A stretch of DNA of 64,000 nucleotides from Arthrobacter sp. (GCA_023264815.1 JAHFUZ010000012.1:1-64000), one strand, 5' to 3'; shown: positions 7,896 through 17,943, counted from the stretch's first letter. Translations and numbers: made by a program. The notes: generated by a model from the letters alone, not told the origin.

Positions 7896-9233
7896 TTAGT
7901 TGGCGGATTCCTTCACGTGTGGTGCAGACGTGCCGCTTTTTAGCCTGGCTTTTGGGCCGGCATGGTCCGCGTGCTCGAGCACCCGGGAAACCGTGTAGCC
8001 AATGACCAGGCCCCAGAACGCCGGGTGGATGTTGAAAAGGCTCATGCCGGACATGGTCACCACGAACGTCACCAGGGAGCCCAAGGTAAACGTGGTGGCG
8101 AAAGCGGCCACGAACGCTTGCTGGAGAGCACGCAGCATGGCAATGCCGCCCAGCGCAAGGATGAATTCCGTGGGCGTGGCGAGCATGAGCCGCGTGAGGG
8201 TGGGAGCCAGGAGGGCGCACACCATTGCCAGAACGCCGAACACCACGGCAGCGGTGTACTGGCGCTGCCTGGTTCCTGAGGAGGTCAAGAGGGCGTTGGT
8301 AGGACCGGTCACGCAGGCTGAGACAGCACCGCAGCCGGCATTGAGCAAGGAAAACGCGCCCGAAACTACAGCGAAGACGTTGACCGGCGGATTGTGCCCG
8401 GCGGCACGGAGAACCGCGATGCCCTGGCCGTTCTGGACGAACAACACGGTGAGGGCCAGAGGCACAACCAGCTCAAGCTGGGCAGCCCAGGTGAACTCGG
8501 GAAGGGTGAAGACCGGGGTGGCCAGAACCGGCCCGCCTCCCTGGAAGGAGAATTGGCCGCTGGCCGCTACGGCGAGGCACCCGACCACAAGGGTGCCGAG
8601 CACAGGCGGAAGGAACCTGCCCAGGGTGGGCACGGCCGTGAGGACCAGGAATGCGGCCACCATGGGGGCGGCGACCACGGGGTTCGCTTGGGTTGAGGCG
8701 ACGATGTCTGTGCCGAACTTGAGGAATACGGCAGCCACCATGGCCATGACGATCGGCATCGGAATCACTGCCATGATCCGCCGCACCACTCCGGTGGCGC
8801 CCAGCGCGAGGACCAGGACTCCGGACGTGAAGAAGGCCCCCACCACTTCCGGAAAGGACAAATGCTGCAGCGACGGGCCTAGGAGCACCGTCCCGGGAAT
8901 GGACCAGGCGAAGCCGAGGGGCTGCCGATATAGGAGAGACATGACCAAAGTGGCCGCCCCGCCTGAAAAAAGGATGCCAAACACCCAGGATGCGAGCTGG
9001 CCTTCGGTAAGTCCTCCCGCCGCTCCCACCGCCAGGGTGACGGCTATCGGGCCCGAGGCGGAGAAGATGAGGCCGATCACACCGTTGGAAACATAAGGCA
9101 GGTCGAGGTCACGGAGGACCTGGCGTACACCCGCAGGGCGAACGCCAGGGCGTTCCAGCCGCGGTTGAGGTACCGGAGCCGCAACGGCTTCCACGTGGGC
9201 GACGGCGGGCGGGTCCTGAGGAGATGACGGCAT
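7896..9233 (-). CDS. benE: Benzoate/H+ symporter BenE
   Basis: A hydrophobic 445-residue protein of the BenE family with about 12 membrane helices. Family-typical stretches include PLGFAWSIPGTVLLGPS, GHNPPVNVFAVVSG and CGAVSACVTGPTNALL. It is expected to import benzoate with protons. The frame is open 17 codons further upstream, but ATG at 9233 has CCAGGAG at good spacing and is chosen. It lies between catA and the HerA-like gene, all leftward, inside the ben/cat island. A second benzoate carrier, benK, is encoded at 20.5-21.9 kb. Confidence 0.93.
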   Translation of the reverse strand: MPSSPQDPPAVAHVEAVAAPVPQPRLERPGVRPAGVRQVLRDLDLPYVSNGVIGLIFSASGPIAVTLAVGAAGGLTEGQLASWVFGILFSGGAATLVMSLLYRQPLGFAWSIPGTVLLGPSLQHLSFPEVVGAFFTSGVLVLALGATGVVRRIMAVIPMPIVMAMVAAVFLKFGTDIVASTQANPVVAAPMVAAFLVLTAVPTLGRFLPPVLGTLVVGCLAVAASGQFSFQGGGPVLATPVFTLPEFTWAAQLELVVPLALTVLFVQNGQGIAVLRAAGHNPPVNVFAVVSGAFSLLNAGCGAVSACVTGPTNALLTSSGTRQRQYTAAVVFGVLAMVCALLAPTLTRLMLATPTEFILALGGIAMLRALQQAFVAAFATTFTLGSLVTFVVTMSGMSLFNIHPAFWGLVIGYTVSRVLEHADHAGPKARLKSGTSAPHVKESAN

Positions 9234-9341
9234 GTGGGCTCCTGGCAACGGCGGCAGAAAATGCAGGCGCCCCGGAGTGTGCACTCCAGGGCGCCTTTGG
9301 TGCCGGGCCGAGGCGCAGGCACCGAGTTTAAGCGGTGACTC

Positions 9342-10238
9342 TTACTTGTGCTGGCCTTCCTTAGCCAGGACGTAGTCATAAACCGCTTCTTCGCCAACCC
9401 CGCCATCCGTGCGCGGCTTGGGATCCAGCATCAGTTCAGGCTTGACTGCCGAGGCGATGTCGTCTTCGTTGTGCGGGTCGCCGGGGAAGTAAAGCTGCTG
9501 GGTTACGGGCTGGAAGCCGGGCGCGGAAACCTTGATGTGAATGTGCGCCGGGCGCCAGGCGTGCCATCCAGCCGCGCTGATCAGCTGCCCGCAAGCCCCG
9601 TCCGTCGGAATCTGGTAAGGCGCCGGGCGCATCGTGTTGATTTCGAAGCGTCCGTCGTTGTCCGCCTTGACTGTGGCGCGGAAGAGCCAGTCCGGGAGGC
9701 CCGGGGCGTACTGGGAGTAGAAGCCGGCGCTGTCCGCGTGCCAGATCTCCACCTGGGCGTTCTGGATGGGGTTACCGTCCGTATCGGTGAATTGGCCGCT
9801 GAGCAGCAGCGGGGTGCCCTCCTCGTCCTCCCGCATTTCAACGGTGGCCGGGGTCTGGAGCACCGGGGAGCCCGGTACGTAATAAGGTCCCTCGATGGTA
9901 CTCACGGTGCCGGGGCGGTCCTGGGAGTTGACGTCCTCCACGCTGTGCTCGAGCCACACGTCGAGGAACAGCGGCCATTCTCCGTCAGTTCCTACCTTGA
10001 TGAGCCATGCTTTGAGTGCGTTGTATTCCTCGTAGGTGACCTGGTGCTCAACGACGATTTCGTTGGCGGCCTTGATGAGTGCCCCCGCCAGCAGGCTCAC
10101 TCTTTCCTTTGGAACGTCCAGGCGGGCGAGCTTGCCGGAGGCGGCGAAGCGTTCGGTGGCCTTGGAGCCGGCTTCGACTGCAGTGCCCTCGTCCTCTTTG
10201 CGGGTGTCTGCTTGGGTCTCGGTCATGGTGATGTCCAT
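9342..10238 (-). CDS. catA: Catechol 1,2-dioxygenase
   Basis: A 298-residue intradiol dioxygenase that opens catechol to cis,cis-muconate using non-haem Fe(III). An N-terminal helical cap (VTYEEYNALKAWLIKVG) is followed by the beta-sandwich. Iron-ligand tyrosines lie in EGPYYVPGSP and in SQYAPGLPDWLFRA; ligand histidines lie in the block HAWRPAHIHIKV. The length is typical. There are two possible starts: ATG at 10238, with GAGGAG only one base away, and ATG at 10226, about 13 bases from it. Neither spacing is ideal. The gene is divergent from benABCD, so a shared 320-bp control region can serve both. It is separated from catRBC, which lie 8 kb away. Confidence 0.95.
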   Translation of the reverse strand: MDITMTETQADTRKEDEGTAVEAGSKATERFAASGKLARLDVPKERVSLLAGALIKAANEIVVEHQVTYEEYNALKAWLIKVGTDGEWPLFLDVWLEHSVEDVNSQDRPGTVSTIEGPYYVPGSPVLQTPATVEMREDEEGTPLLLSGQFTDTDGNPIQNAQVEIWHADSAGFYSQYAPGLPDWLFRATVKADNDGRFEINTMRPAPYQIPTDGACGQLISAAGWHAWRPAHIHIKVSAPGFQPVTQQLYFPGDPHNEDDIASAVKPELMLDPKPRTDGGVGEEAVYDYVLAKEGQHK

Positions 10239-10559
10239 ACTCCTCTTTGAATAGGGGACAGGAACTGCTCCTGAACCCGTTGCGAACCGGTGGAGGGGCA
10301 GGATCTGAACCTGTCGCGACGCGATTCGCGTGATGACCGTCTCATCGTAGGCCGCAAATAAGGACGCTACAAATATTGATTTTGCCTGTTTTTAGTCATG
10401 AACCAGACATAAAGGCACCCTTGGCCAAACCTAGGGGTTTGCCTGATGTGAGTGCGGTCACGATAGGGAAGACTGACGTGACAACGTCCCCCTGGGCACC
10501 GCGGGTTGGCCCGGACCTCCCGCTCATCCGTCCAGCACCCTCCAATGAAGGAGCACGCC
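10239..10559. promoter_or_regulatory. Divergent catA-benA control region
   Basis: A 320-bp non-coding region between the divergent catA and benA starts, with no convincing gene. It has an AT-rich core at about 10355-10410, unusual in this genome and suitable for promoters. It also holds a small inverted repeat AAACCTAGGGGTTT near 10429-10442 and GTCGCGACGCG near 10313. Binding sites for the nearby BenR-like and CatR regulators are expected here but cannot be assigned. The benA Shine-Dalgarno AAGGAG ends seven bases before its ATG. Confidence 0.6.
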
Positions 10560-11954
10560 ATGACCGAGAACCTGGCCCACGTCCGCGAGGTCCTAGCCGA
10601 CGCCGTGATCGACGACCGTGAGAACGGCGTCATCCGTGCCAAACGAGAAATCTTCACCGATGAAGAGATCTTCGAACTGGAGATGAAGCACATCTTCGAA
10701 GGCAACTGGGTTTATCTCGCGCACGAATCCCAGATCCCCAACGTGGGGGACTACTTCACCACCAACATCGGCCGCACGCCCGTGATGATCACCCGGGACA
10801 AGGACGAGAACCTCAACTGCCTCGTCAACGCCTGCTCACACCGCGGCGCCATGCTGTGCCGCCGCAAGACGGATAACCGCACCACGTTCACCTGTCCGTT
10901 CCACGGCTGGACGTTCAAGAACTCCGGTGAACTGCTGAAGGTGAAGGACTCGCGCAACGCCGGCTACCCGGAAACCTTCAACAAAGAAGGCTCCCATGAC
11001 CTCACCAAAGTGGCCCGTTTCGAGTCCTACCGCGGCTTCCTCTTCGGTTCCCTGAAGGCTGACGTGCTCCCGCTCGAAGAACACCTGGGTGATGCCACCA
11101 AGGTGATCGACTCGATCGTGGATCAGTCCCCGCAAGGACTCGAGGTGCTCCGCGGGGCGTCAACGTATACCTACGACGGCAACTGGAAGGTGCAGGCCGA
11201 AAACGGCGCAGACGGTTACCACGTCACAGCCGTTCACTGGAACTATGCGGCCACCACGGCCCGCCGCACCGCAGGGGACTCCGCCAACAAAACCAAGGCC
11301 ATGGATGCCGGCAAGTGGGGCAAGGTCAAGGGCGGCTTCTATTCCTACGACCACGGACACCTGCTGCTGTGGCAGGAGTGGACCAACCCCGAGGACCGCC
11401 CGCTGTGGGACCGCCGCGACGAGCTCGTGGCGAAGTATGGCGAGGAGATGGCCAACTTCATGATCAACATCTCCCGGAACCTCTGCCTGTACCCGAATGT
11501 CTACATCATGGACCAGTTCTCCTCACAGATCCGCCACTTCCGGCCCATCTCCGCGGACCAGACCGAGGTGACCATTTACTGCATCGCACCTAAGGGCGAA
11601 TCGCAGGAGAACCGGTCCAAGCGGATCCGCCAGTATGAGGACTTCTTCAACGCCACCGGCATGGCCACCCCGGATGACCTGGAGGAGTTCAGGTCCTGCA
11701 ACAAGACCTACTGGGCCACCTCGGCGCCCTGGAACGACATGACCCGCGGGTCCGCCCACGAGATCGCCGGTCCCGATGAGCAGGCCAAGGCGCTGGGCAT
11801 GACCAATGTCATCGCGTCCGGTACGCGGACCGAGGACGAGGGGCTCTACCCCATTCAGCACGGGTATTGGAAGGAAGTCATGGACCGGGCCCTGGTGGAG
11901 GCCGAGGCGGAAGCGGAGACCGCCGCGCTGGATGCCGTTCCAGCCACAGCCTGA
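10560..11954 (+). CDS. benA: Benzoate 1,2-dioxygenase, large (alpha) subunit
   Basis: The 464-residue catalytic alpha subunit of the Rieske non-haem iron dioxygenase that converts benzoate to 1,2-dihydroxycyclohexa-3,5-diene-1-carboxylate. The Rieske cluster ligands are in CSHRGAMLC and CPFHGW. The mononuclear iron site is in [15 protein letters not shown] (D-x2-H-x4-H arrangement). ATG at 10560 is chosen because AAGGAG lies seven bases upstream; an ATG at 10545 precedes the ribosome site. It is the first gene of benABCD and is followed 38 bases later by benB. Confidence 0.96.
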   Translation: MTENLAHVREVLADAVIDDRENGVIRAKREIFTDEEIFELEMKHIFEGNWVYLAHESQIPNVGDYFTTNIGRTPVMITRDKDENLNCLVNACSHRGAMLCRRKTDNRTTFTCPFHGWTFKNSGELLKVKDSRNAGYPETFNKEGSHDLTKVARFESYRGFLFGSLKADVLPLEEHLGDATKVIDSIVDQSPQGLEVLRGASTYTYDGNWKVQAENGADGYHVTAVHWNYAATTARRTAGDSANKTKAMDAGKWGKVKGGFYSYDHGHLLLWQEWTNPEDRPLWDRRDELVAKYGEEMANFMINISRNLCLYPNVYIMDQFSSQIRHFRPISADQTEVTIYCIAPKGESQENRSKRIRQYEDFFNATGMATPDDLEEFRSCNKTYWATSAPWNDMTRGSAHEIAGPDEQAKALGMTNVIASGTRTEDEGLYPIQHGYWKEVMDRALVEAEAEAETAALDAVPATA

Positions 11955-11992
11955 CCCCCCGTCCACGTGGAACCAAAGAGAGTGCAGAACCC

Positions 11993-12529
11993 ATGACCAA
12001 CCTGACAATGCCAGCCGCGGCGCTCAAGAGCGCCGAGGAGATCGCTACCCTCGAAACCGTCCGGGCCTTCCTGTACAAGGAGGCCCGCCTGCTGGACGAC
12101 CGCCAGTTCGATGAATGGCTGCAGTGCTACCACCCGGACTCCGAGTTCTGGATGCCCGCGTGGGACGTCGACGACCGGCTGACCGAGGATCCGCAGAACG
12201 AGATCTCGCTCATTTACTATGACAACCGCGGCGGCATCGAGGACCGTGTCTTCCGGATCAAGACGGACCGGTCCTCGGCCACGTCCCTGCCGGAGCCCCG
12301 CACCGGGCACAACATCACCGACGTCGAAATCATGGAGCACAACGGCCACCAGGTGAAGGTGCGCTTCAACTGGTTCACCCTGTACTTCCGCTACAACACT
12401 ACGGACACGTACTTCGGGACCAGCTTCTACACGATCGACCTCGCAGGAACCGAGCCGGTCATCCTGAAAAAGAAGGTTGTCCTCAAGAACGACTACATCC
12501 ACCACGTAGTGGACGTCTACATGATCTGA
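11993..12529 (+). CDS. benB: Benzoate 1,2-dioxygenase, small (beta) subunit
   Basis: A 178-residue beta subunit with the NTF2-like cone fold of ring-hydroxylating dioxygenases. It assembles with BenA into an alpha3-beta3 hexamer. Family-typical segments are EARLLDDRQFDEWLQCYHPD, YDNRGGIEDRVFRIKTD and the closing KNDYIHHVVDVYMI. The frame extends upstream into the benA coding region, but the ATG at 11993 gives the normal family length. Its Shine-Dalgarno (AAGAGAG) is weak. A hairpin lies between benB and benC. Confidence 0.95.
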   Translation: MTNLTMPAAALKSAEEIATLETVRAFLYKEARLLDDRQFDEWLQCYHPDSEFWMPAWDVDDRLTEDPQNEISLIYYDNRGGIEDRVFRIKTDRSSATSLPEPRTGHNITDVEIMEHNGHQVKVRFNWFTLYFRYNTTDTYFGTSFYTIDLAGTEPVILKKKVVLKNDYIHHVVDVYMI

Positions 12530-12538
12530 CGGCCCCGC

Positions 12539-12567
12539 GCCGGTGCCCGGCATGAGCCCGGCACCGG
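12539..12567 (+). other. Intercistronic stem-loop between benB and benC
   Basis: GCCGGTGCC and GGCACCGGC form a 9-bp stem with an 11-nt loop, 10 bases after the benB stop. There is no T-tract. It is more likely an mRNA-stability or partial attenuation element than a full terminator, because benC follows in the same orientation. Confidence 0.55.
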
Positions 12568-12651
12568 CCTTGGCCGTTTCACAACCCGTGCCCGCAGGGC
12601 ACATCCGCACTACCAGGGTCGCCTCGGCGCGCCCCCAGCCAGGAGGAAACC

Positions 12652-14223
12652 ATGGGCCACAAAGTAGCCCTCAGCTTCGAGGACGGCGTCACCAAGGTCA
12701 TCAAGGTCGGCGACTATGAGACCGTGATGGACGCCGCATACAAGGCACGCATCAACATCCCGTCGGACTGCCGGGACGGGGCTTGCGGCACCTGTAAAGC
12801 GTTCTGCGATTCCGGCACCTTCGATCCGGGCGACTACATCGATGACGCCATGACCGAAGACGAACTCGAAAAGGGTTACCTGCTCACCTGCCAGGCGGTC
12901 CCGGAATCGGACCTGGCCATTCAGATCCCTGCCACGTCAGAATCCGCGAAGACCTCGGCCACCACCTTCACCTCCGCCATGACGGAGCTCACCAAGCATT
13001 CGGAAACGACCGTTTCCTTCACGCTGAAGGCGGAAAACCGGGACGGCCTGGCCTTCCTGCCGGGACAGTACGTCAATATCAAGGTCCCCGGAACGGACGC
13101 GGAGCGCTCCTATTCGTTCAGCAGCGGCCCGGAGGTGCAGGATGCCTCGTTTATGGTGCGGGTGACGCCGCAGGGCGCGATGTCCGAATACCTGCGTGAC
13201 CGGGCAGCTGTGGGTGACACCATCGAGTTCACGGGCCCGTACGGCTCATTCTTCCTGCGGGAGCCCAAGCGGCCCCTGCTCCTCCTGGCCGGCGGCACAG
13301 GCCTGGCCCCGCTCCTGTCCATCCTCGAAAAGCTTTCCGAGAACCCGCCGTTGGTCCCGGTCCACCTGATCTACGGCCTGACCCGTGAGGCTGACATTGT
13401 TGGCCTGGACTGGCTGCGCGAGTATGAGGCGAAGCTGCCCGACTTCACGTGGGACTACATTGCCTCCGAACCGGGCACCTCTGCTCCCCACACCGGCTAT
13501 GTCACCCAGATCATCGAGCCCAAGCACCTGAACGACGGCGACGTCGACATTTACCTGTGCGGTCCGCCTCCCATGGTGAACGCGGTTTCGAAGTGGCTGG
13601 ATTCCGAGGGCATCAAGCCTGCCAACTTCTACTTCGAACGCTTTGCCCCGAAGGAAACCACCGGAGGCGACGCCGAAACAGGCGCGCCCGCATCCGCAGA
13701 GAAGATCGAGGCCGAAGGCGACACGATGAGCCGCGGTGAGGCAGTCTCTTCCTTGGAGACCGGCCGGCTCGACTTCCGCAAGGAAGACAGTTTCGCCCAG
13801 CTCGACGCGCGCATGGGGTTGGAGCTCGCCGTGAGCGAGCTGATGCTGGGCCGCCTCAGCGAGGAGCAGCTGCAGCAGTTCCGCCGGCTCGCCGAGGCCA
13901 CCGCCCGCTCGGTAGCGGCCGGCACCATCCAGGAACCTGAAGAATTCGCGCGGACCAACGAGGAGTTCCACGAATACCTCTTCGTGGTCTGCAACAACCC
14001 CATGCTGCTTGAGTCCTACCGCCGGCTCGACGTCCACGCGCAGATGGCTGCGGCCCTCGAAACGGGGACACCCATCTTCGAGCGGGTCACCCAGGACCAC
14101 CTTGACGTGGTTGACGCCTTTGAGCGCCAGGACAAGGCACGGGTGAGGGAGGTCATCATGGCCCATGCCCGCGATGCCAAGGAAACCATGGCAGGGGCCA
14201 TCGACGCCAAGGCCGGCAACTGA
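12652..14223 (+). CDS. benC: Benzoate dioxygenase reductase fused to a C-terminal FCD domain
   Basis: The electron-transfer component of benzoate dioxygenase: it passes electrons from NADH via FAD and a plant-type 2Fe-2S cluster to BenA. Order of domains: ferredoxin (residues ~1-98; cluster cysteines C40, C45, C48, C80), FAD-binding barrel (RSYSFSS), NAD-binding domain (GGTGLAP, YLCGPPPMV), ending around residue 334 at FYFERFAPKE. The usual family protein stops there. Here a ~40-residue Ala/Glu-rich linker leads to ~140 more residues (~376-515) that match the FCD effector-binding domain of GntR-type regulators: NEEFHEYL, N436/H440, H483 and H505 fall at the metal-site positions. No DNA-binding helix-turn-helix is present. 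Start by GGAGG six bases upstream; the stop overlaps benD (TGATG). Confidence 0.93.
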   Translation: MGHKVALSFEDGVTKVIKVGDYETVMDAAYKARINIPSDCRDGACGTCKAFCDSGTFDPGDYIDDAMTEDELEKGYLLTCQAVPESDLAIQIPATSESAKTSATTFTSAMTELTKHSETTVSFTLKAENRDGLAFLPGQYVNIKVPGTDAERSYSFSSGPEVQDASFMVRVTPQGAMSEYLRDRAAVGDTIEFTGPYGSFFLREPKRPLLLLAGGTGLAPLLSILEKLSENPPLVPVHLIYGLTREADIVGLDWLREYEAKLPDFTWDYIASEPGTSAPHTGYVTQIIEPKHLNDGDVDIYLCGPPPMVNAVSKWLDSEGIKPANFYFERFAPKETTGGDAETGAPASAEKIEAEGDTMSRGEAVSSLETGRLDFRKEDSFAQLDARMGLELAVSELMLGRLSEEQLQQFRRLAEATARSVAAGTIQEPEEFARTNEEFHEYLFVVCNNPMLLESYRRLDVHAQMAAALETGTPIFERVTQDHLDVVDAFERQDKARVREVIMAHARDAKETMAGAIDAKAGN

Positions 14224-15050
14224 TGGCAGGCCCGTACGCGGGACAATTCGTCACTCCCGGCCGGTACGCCGGCAAGGTAGCCGTGGTGACCGGCGCCGCC
14301 CAAGGAATTGGCCGGAAAGTGGCCGAGCGGATCGGCGCCGAAGGTGGCGCCGTCGTCCTCGTAGACAGGGCCGAACTGGTCCACGAGGTGGCGCAAGGGA
14401 TCCAGGAGGCCGCGCAGGCCTCCGGTTCGGGAGGCTCGGCCACGTCCGTGACCGCGGATCTTGAGACCTTTGTGGGTGCGCAGCAGGCAGTCGAGGCAGC
14501 CCTGGCCGCGCACGGCCGCGTTGACGTGCTGGTCAACAATGTCGGCGGCACCATCTGGGCCCGCCCGTACGAAGAGTACGACGAGGAAAAGATCGAGAAG
14601 GAGATCCGCCGCTCGCTCTTCCCCACTCTCTGGACGTGCCGCGCCGTGCTGCCCGCCATGCTGGAACAGGGTTCCGGCACCATCGTCAACGTTTCCTCGG
14701 TGGCCACCCGCGGCATGCACCGCGTGCCGTATGCAGCGGCGAAGGGCGGCGTCAACGCCCTCACCCAGTCCTTGGCGATGGAGGTGGGCGGCCGCGGAAT
14801 CCGCGTGGTGGCCGCAGCCCCCGGCGGCACCGAGGCGCCGCCCCGCAGGGTCAAACGCGGGCCCGAAGCCGAATCCACCACGGAAAAGGCCTGGTACCAG
14901 GTGATCGTTGACCAGACCGTGGATTCGTCCTTCATGAAGCGCTACGGGACCTTGGACGAACAGGCCGCACCCATCGTGTTCCTCGGTTCTGATGAAGCGT
15001 CCTACGTCACCGGCAGCATTCTTCCGGTCGCCGGCGGGGACTTGGGCTGA
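14223..15050 (+). CDS. benD: Dihydroxycyclohexadiene carboxylate dehydrogenase
   Basis: A 275-residue short-chain dehydrogenase that oxidises and decarboxylates the cis-diol made by BenABC to catechol, producing NADH. It shows the Rossmann motif TGAAQGIG, the NNVGG motif, a catalytic serine in NVSSVATRG and the catalytic YAAAK. The start overlaps the benC stop by one base, so translation is coupled. It is the last enzyme gene of the ben operon; the LAL regulator follows. Confidence 0.94.
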   Translation: MAGPYAGQFVTPGRYAGKVAVVTGAAQGIGRKVAERIGAEGGAVVLVDRAELVHEVAQGIQEAAQASGSGGSATSVTADLETFVGAQQAVEAALAAHGRVDVLVNNVGGTIWARPYEEYDEEKIEKEIRRSLFPTLWTCRAVLPAMLEQGSGTIVNVSSVATRGMHRVPYAAAKGGVNALTQSLAMEVGGRGIRVVAAAPGGTEAPPRRVKRGPEAESTTEKAWYQVIVDQTVDSSFMKRYGTLDEQAAPIVFLGSDEASYVTGSILPVAGGDLG

Positions 15051-15111
15051 GGACACCGTGATGGGTGGCCGCCGCCGGGTCCGGCAGGCCGGCTCCGGTA
15101 GAGTTGCGGCC

Positions 15112-17943
15112 ATGACTGCGGCCTCCATACACGGTGACATGGCGGATGACCTGCCGCTTGTGGGCCGGTCTGAGGTCTTCGAGGAACTGCTGGGGATTTT
15201 CCGGACCGTCCGCAAGGGCAAAGTGGGCGCCGTGGTGATCTCCGGCCCCTCCGGGTCCGGGAAGACCGCGGTTCTGGAGTTCTTTCTTGAGCACTGCCGC
15301 ACCGGCGCCCGGGGTGTCCGGGTGCTGTCTGCCATGGGCGATGACTGGGAGGCGCAGTTTCCCCTCGCCGGCTACTCCCAGCTCATGCTCACGTTGCCGC
15401 TGCGTTCGGCCAAGGACTACGACGGCAGCCCGGCCCTGCCCGCGGGCCCCGTCGCGGCCCTCACTCCCGACCAGGTTGTTAATTACGCTTCCACCCTCAG
15501 CACCCACCTCGAGGGACTGCAGTCCCACGGCAGCGTAGTTGTCGCCGTGGATGACATCCACAAACTCGACGTGGAGAGCCTGCGCATCCTCACCTTCGTC
15601 ATGCGCCGGCTGCACGGAAAGCGGATTCTGTTCGTGCTCACCTTCAACCCCGACGACGCCCTGCGCGTCCCTGCCGGCGCGTTGGACTTCCTGACCGGAC
15701 ATCAGGTTCTCACCATCCCGCTGGAACCGCTCACCCCGCAGCAGGTCCAGGTTCTCGCCAGGCGCATACTCGGCGTCGACCTGAGTGCGACGGCGGCCCA
15801 CAGCCTGGTCCGGCACACCCGGGGGCTTGCACAACCAATCGTGGAGCTGCTCCATGAGCTGCCCGCGGAGACCTGGCAGGCGTGGTTTCCGTCCCTCCCG
15901 CCGACGTCCCGTGTGCGCGCCCGGGTGCGCAGTGTGCTGGCCGCGGCGTCCCCCGGGCTGGTGGCCGTCGCGGAGGCCGCGTCAGTGCTCGGGAGCGCCG
16001 CGAACGTGGCAGAGGTTTCGGTGGTTAGCGGGGTGGGGTCCGTCATGGCGGCGCTCGATGAGGGACACCGTGCCGGGCTGCTGGGGCTGACCGTGGACCA
16101 GGCACGTTCCGCCGTCGTGTTTTCAGAACCGGGCGCCGCCGAGGCCGTCTACGAACAGATTGTTCCCAGCCGCCGCATTGCGCTTCATCGGCTGGCCGCT
16201 GAAGCGGTCCAGCCCGAGGCCGAGCGGCTGGGCCACCGCGTCTCCGCCACCCCTGGTGCGGACGAGGCACTGGCGGAGGAGTTGGAAGACTTCGCGCGGC
16301 GCCAGGCCCGCAGGGGAGCGTGGCAGGACGCCTCCACAGCGTTGTTCTCCGCGTCCCGCCTGTCGCTGGACATCCGCTCCCGGAACGACAGGCTCCTGAG
16401 GGCCGTGGATGCCCTGGTGGGGTCCGGCAACATCGCCCAGGCCCAGATGTGGACGGCGGCAGTGGACGCCCTGCCGCCGTCGCCGCTGCGTTCCTCCGTC
16501 TTGGGTTACCTGTCCACCGCGTCCGGACAAAACGACAGCGCACAGACGCAGCTGGAGATGGCCTGGCGCACGTCCAACCCGGAGCGTGACCCGTCTGCCG
16601 CCGCGCAGGTGGCGCAGCGCTTCGTCCTGCACGGGGTCGCATCGTGGGACGGCCCGATGATTACCACCTGGGCAGAACGGGCCATGGAACTTACCGGGCC
16701 GGGCACACCCGCACACATTGAATCAGAGGCCATCTACGGCCTGGGCCTGTACGCACAGGGCCGGGTGTCGGAGGCGGAGGCCTCCTATGACCGGGCCTTC
16801 GAACATGCTGCCGAGAACGCACAGAAACAGCGGGTCCAGATGGGCGCGGGCTGGCTGGCGCTGCGCCTGGACAACGCTGAGACGGCGCTGGTGAACTTCG
16901 AGTCCGCGGCTCCCACTGAGTACCGGGGCGGCTCGATGCGGATTTCCCTCTGGGCTGAGGCGTGGCTGGCGCGCACCCACCTGGTGCTCGGCAACTGGGA
17001 TGCGGCGGCCGCCACCGTGGCACGCGCCTCCGTGCGCCTTGAGACCTCGCGGATGCCGCTGATCCGCCCGCTGCTTTACTGGACTGCGTCCGAGCTCTGG
17101 TCAATGCGAGGGGACTGGGAGCGGGCACGATATTACGTTTCCCAAGCGGCAGTGCAGCCTGGAACATACCGTGCCATGCAGGTGCCGGCGAGCCTTGCCC
17201 GAGCCCGCTTCCACGAGGCAAGGGCCGACTATGAGGGCGCTTTGGCTGTCCTGCAGCCGTTGACGGAGCTGGACCCGTGGACCGAGCACCGGGTCTCCTT
17301 CTGGCCGTGGCAGGACACCTATGTCAATGCCCTTGTCATGACTGACCAGCTGGACGCCGCTGACTCGTTCCTCACGGCGTTCGAGCGGGTGCCGCGCGAG
17401 CGGGAAATACCCTCGGACATGGCACGGATGGCGTGGGCGAGGGGCCGGCTTGTGGCCGCGCAGGGAGACCCGGACACTGCCAGGGAACATTTTGAGGCTT
17501 CCCTGGGCCACCTCAGGGGACTCAACCGGCCGTATCTGCGGGCACGGATTAGTTTCGCCTTCGGCCAGAGCATGCGGCGGGCCGGCAAGCGGCGCTTGGC
17601 CTCGACTGTCCTGCGCGCGGCCCGCGACCTGTACGACTCCCTGGGGGCCGCCACCTACGTGGAACGGTGCGACCGGGAGCTCAAGGCAACAGGCCTCGAC
17701 GTCGGGAACGTGCCGGACCCGGCCGATCCGGTGCTCACCGCCGTCAGCGACCACCACCTCCAGCTCACGGCGCAGGAACGGGCGGTGGCCGAACTCGTGG
17801 CGGGCGGCGCCACCAACAAGGAGGCGGCCCGGGCGCTGTTCCTGGCGGAGAAGACCGTGCAGTACCACCTGACCCGGCTTTACCGGAAAATGGGAATCCG
17901 TTCCCGTAGCGAGCTCGCGGCCGTGTTCCGGGCCAGGGACTGA
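15112..17943 (+). CDS. benR: LAL-type (large LuxR-family) ATP-binding transcriptional activator, probable BenR
   Basis: A ~943-residue regulator. Walker A is SGPSGSGKT and the Walker B region is VVVAVDDIHKLD. A long TPR-like helical middle follows, then a C-terminal LuxR helix-turn-helix (LTAQERAVAELVAGGATNKE ... EKTVQYHLTRLYRKMG). In Corynebacterium glutamicum a regulator of this class, BenR, activates the benzoate genes, and the position directly after benABCD supports the same role here; the inducer is inferred. The start is uncertain. ATG 15112 follows a TAGAGT hexamer that could be a -10 of a leaderless message; GTG 15058 or ATG 15061 would add 17-18 residues and have GAGG upstream. Confidence 0.85.
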   Translation: MTAASIHGDMADDLPLVGRSEVFEELLGIFRTVRKGKVGAVVISGPSGSGKTAVLEFFLEHCRTGARGVRVLSAMGDDWEAQFPLAGYSQLMLTLPLRSAKDYDGSPALPAGPVAALTPDQVVNYASTLSTHLEGLQSHGSVVVAVDDIHKLDVESLRILTFVMRRLHGKRILFVLTFNPDDALRVPAGALDFLTGHQVLTIPLEPLTPQQVQVLARRILGVDLSATAAHSLVRHTRGLAQPIVELLHELPAETWQAWFPSLPPTSRVRARVRSVLAAASPGLVAVAEAASVLGSAANVAEVSVVSGVGSVMAALDEGHRAGLLGLTVDQARSAVVFSEPGAAEAVYEQIVPSRRIALHRLAAEAVQPEAERLGHRVSATPGADEALAEELEDFARRQARRGAWQDASTALFSASRLSLDIRSRNDRLLRAVDALVGSGNIAQAQMWTAAVDALPPSPLRSSVLGYLSTASGQNDSAQTQLEMAWRTSNPERDPSAAAQVAQRFVLHGVASWDGPMITTWAERAMELTGPGTPAHIESEAIYGLGLYAQGRVSEAEASYDRAFEHAAENAQKQRVQMGAGWLALRLDNAETALVNFESAAPTEYRGGSMRISLWAEAWLARTHLVLGNWDAAAATVARASVRLETSRMPLIRPLLYWTASELWSMRGDWERARYYVSQAAVQPGTYRAMQVPASLARARFHEARADYEGALAVLQPLTELDPWTEHRVSFWPWQDTYVNALVMTDQLDAADSFLTAFERVPREREIPSDMARMAWARGRLVAAQGDPDTAREHFEASLGHLRGLNRPYLRARISFAFGQSMRRAGKRRLASTVLRAARDLYDSLGAATYVERCDRELKATGLDVGNVPDPADPVLTAVSDHHLQLTAQERAVAELVAGGATNKEAARALFLAEKTVQYHLTRLYRKMGIRSRSELAAVFRARD

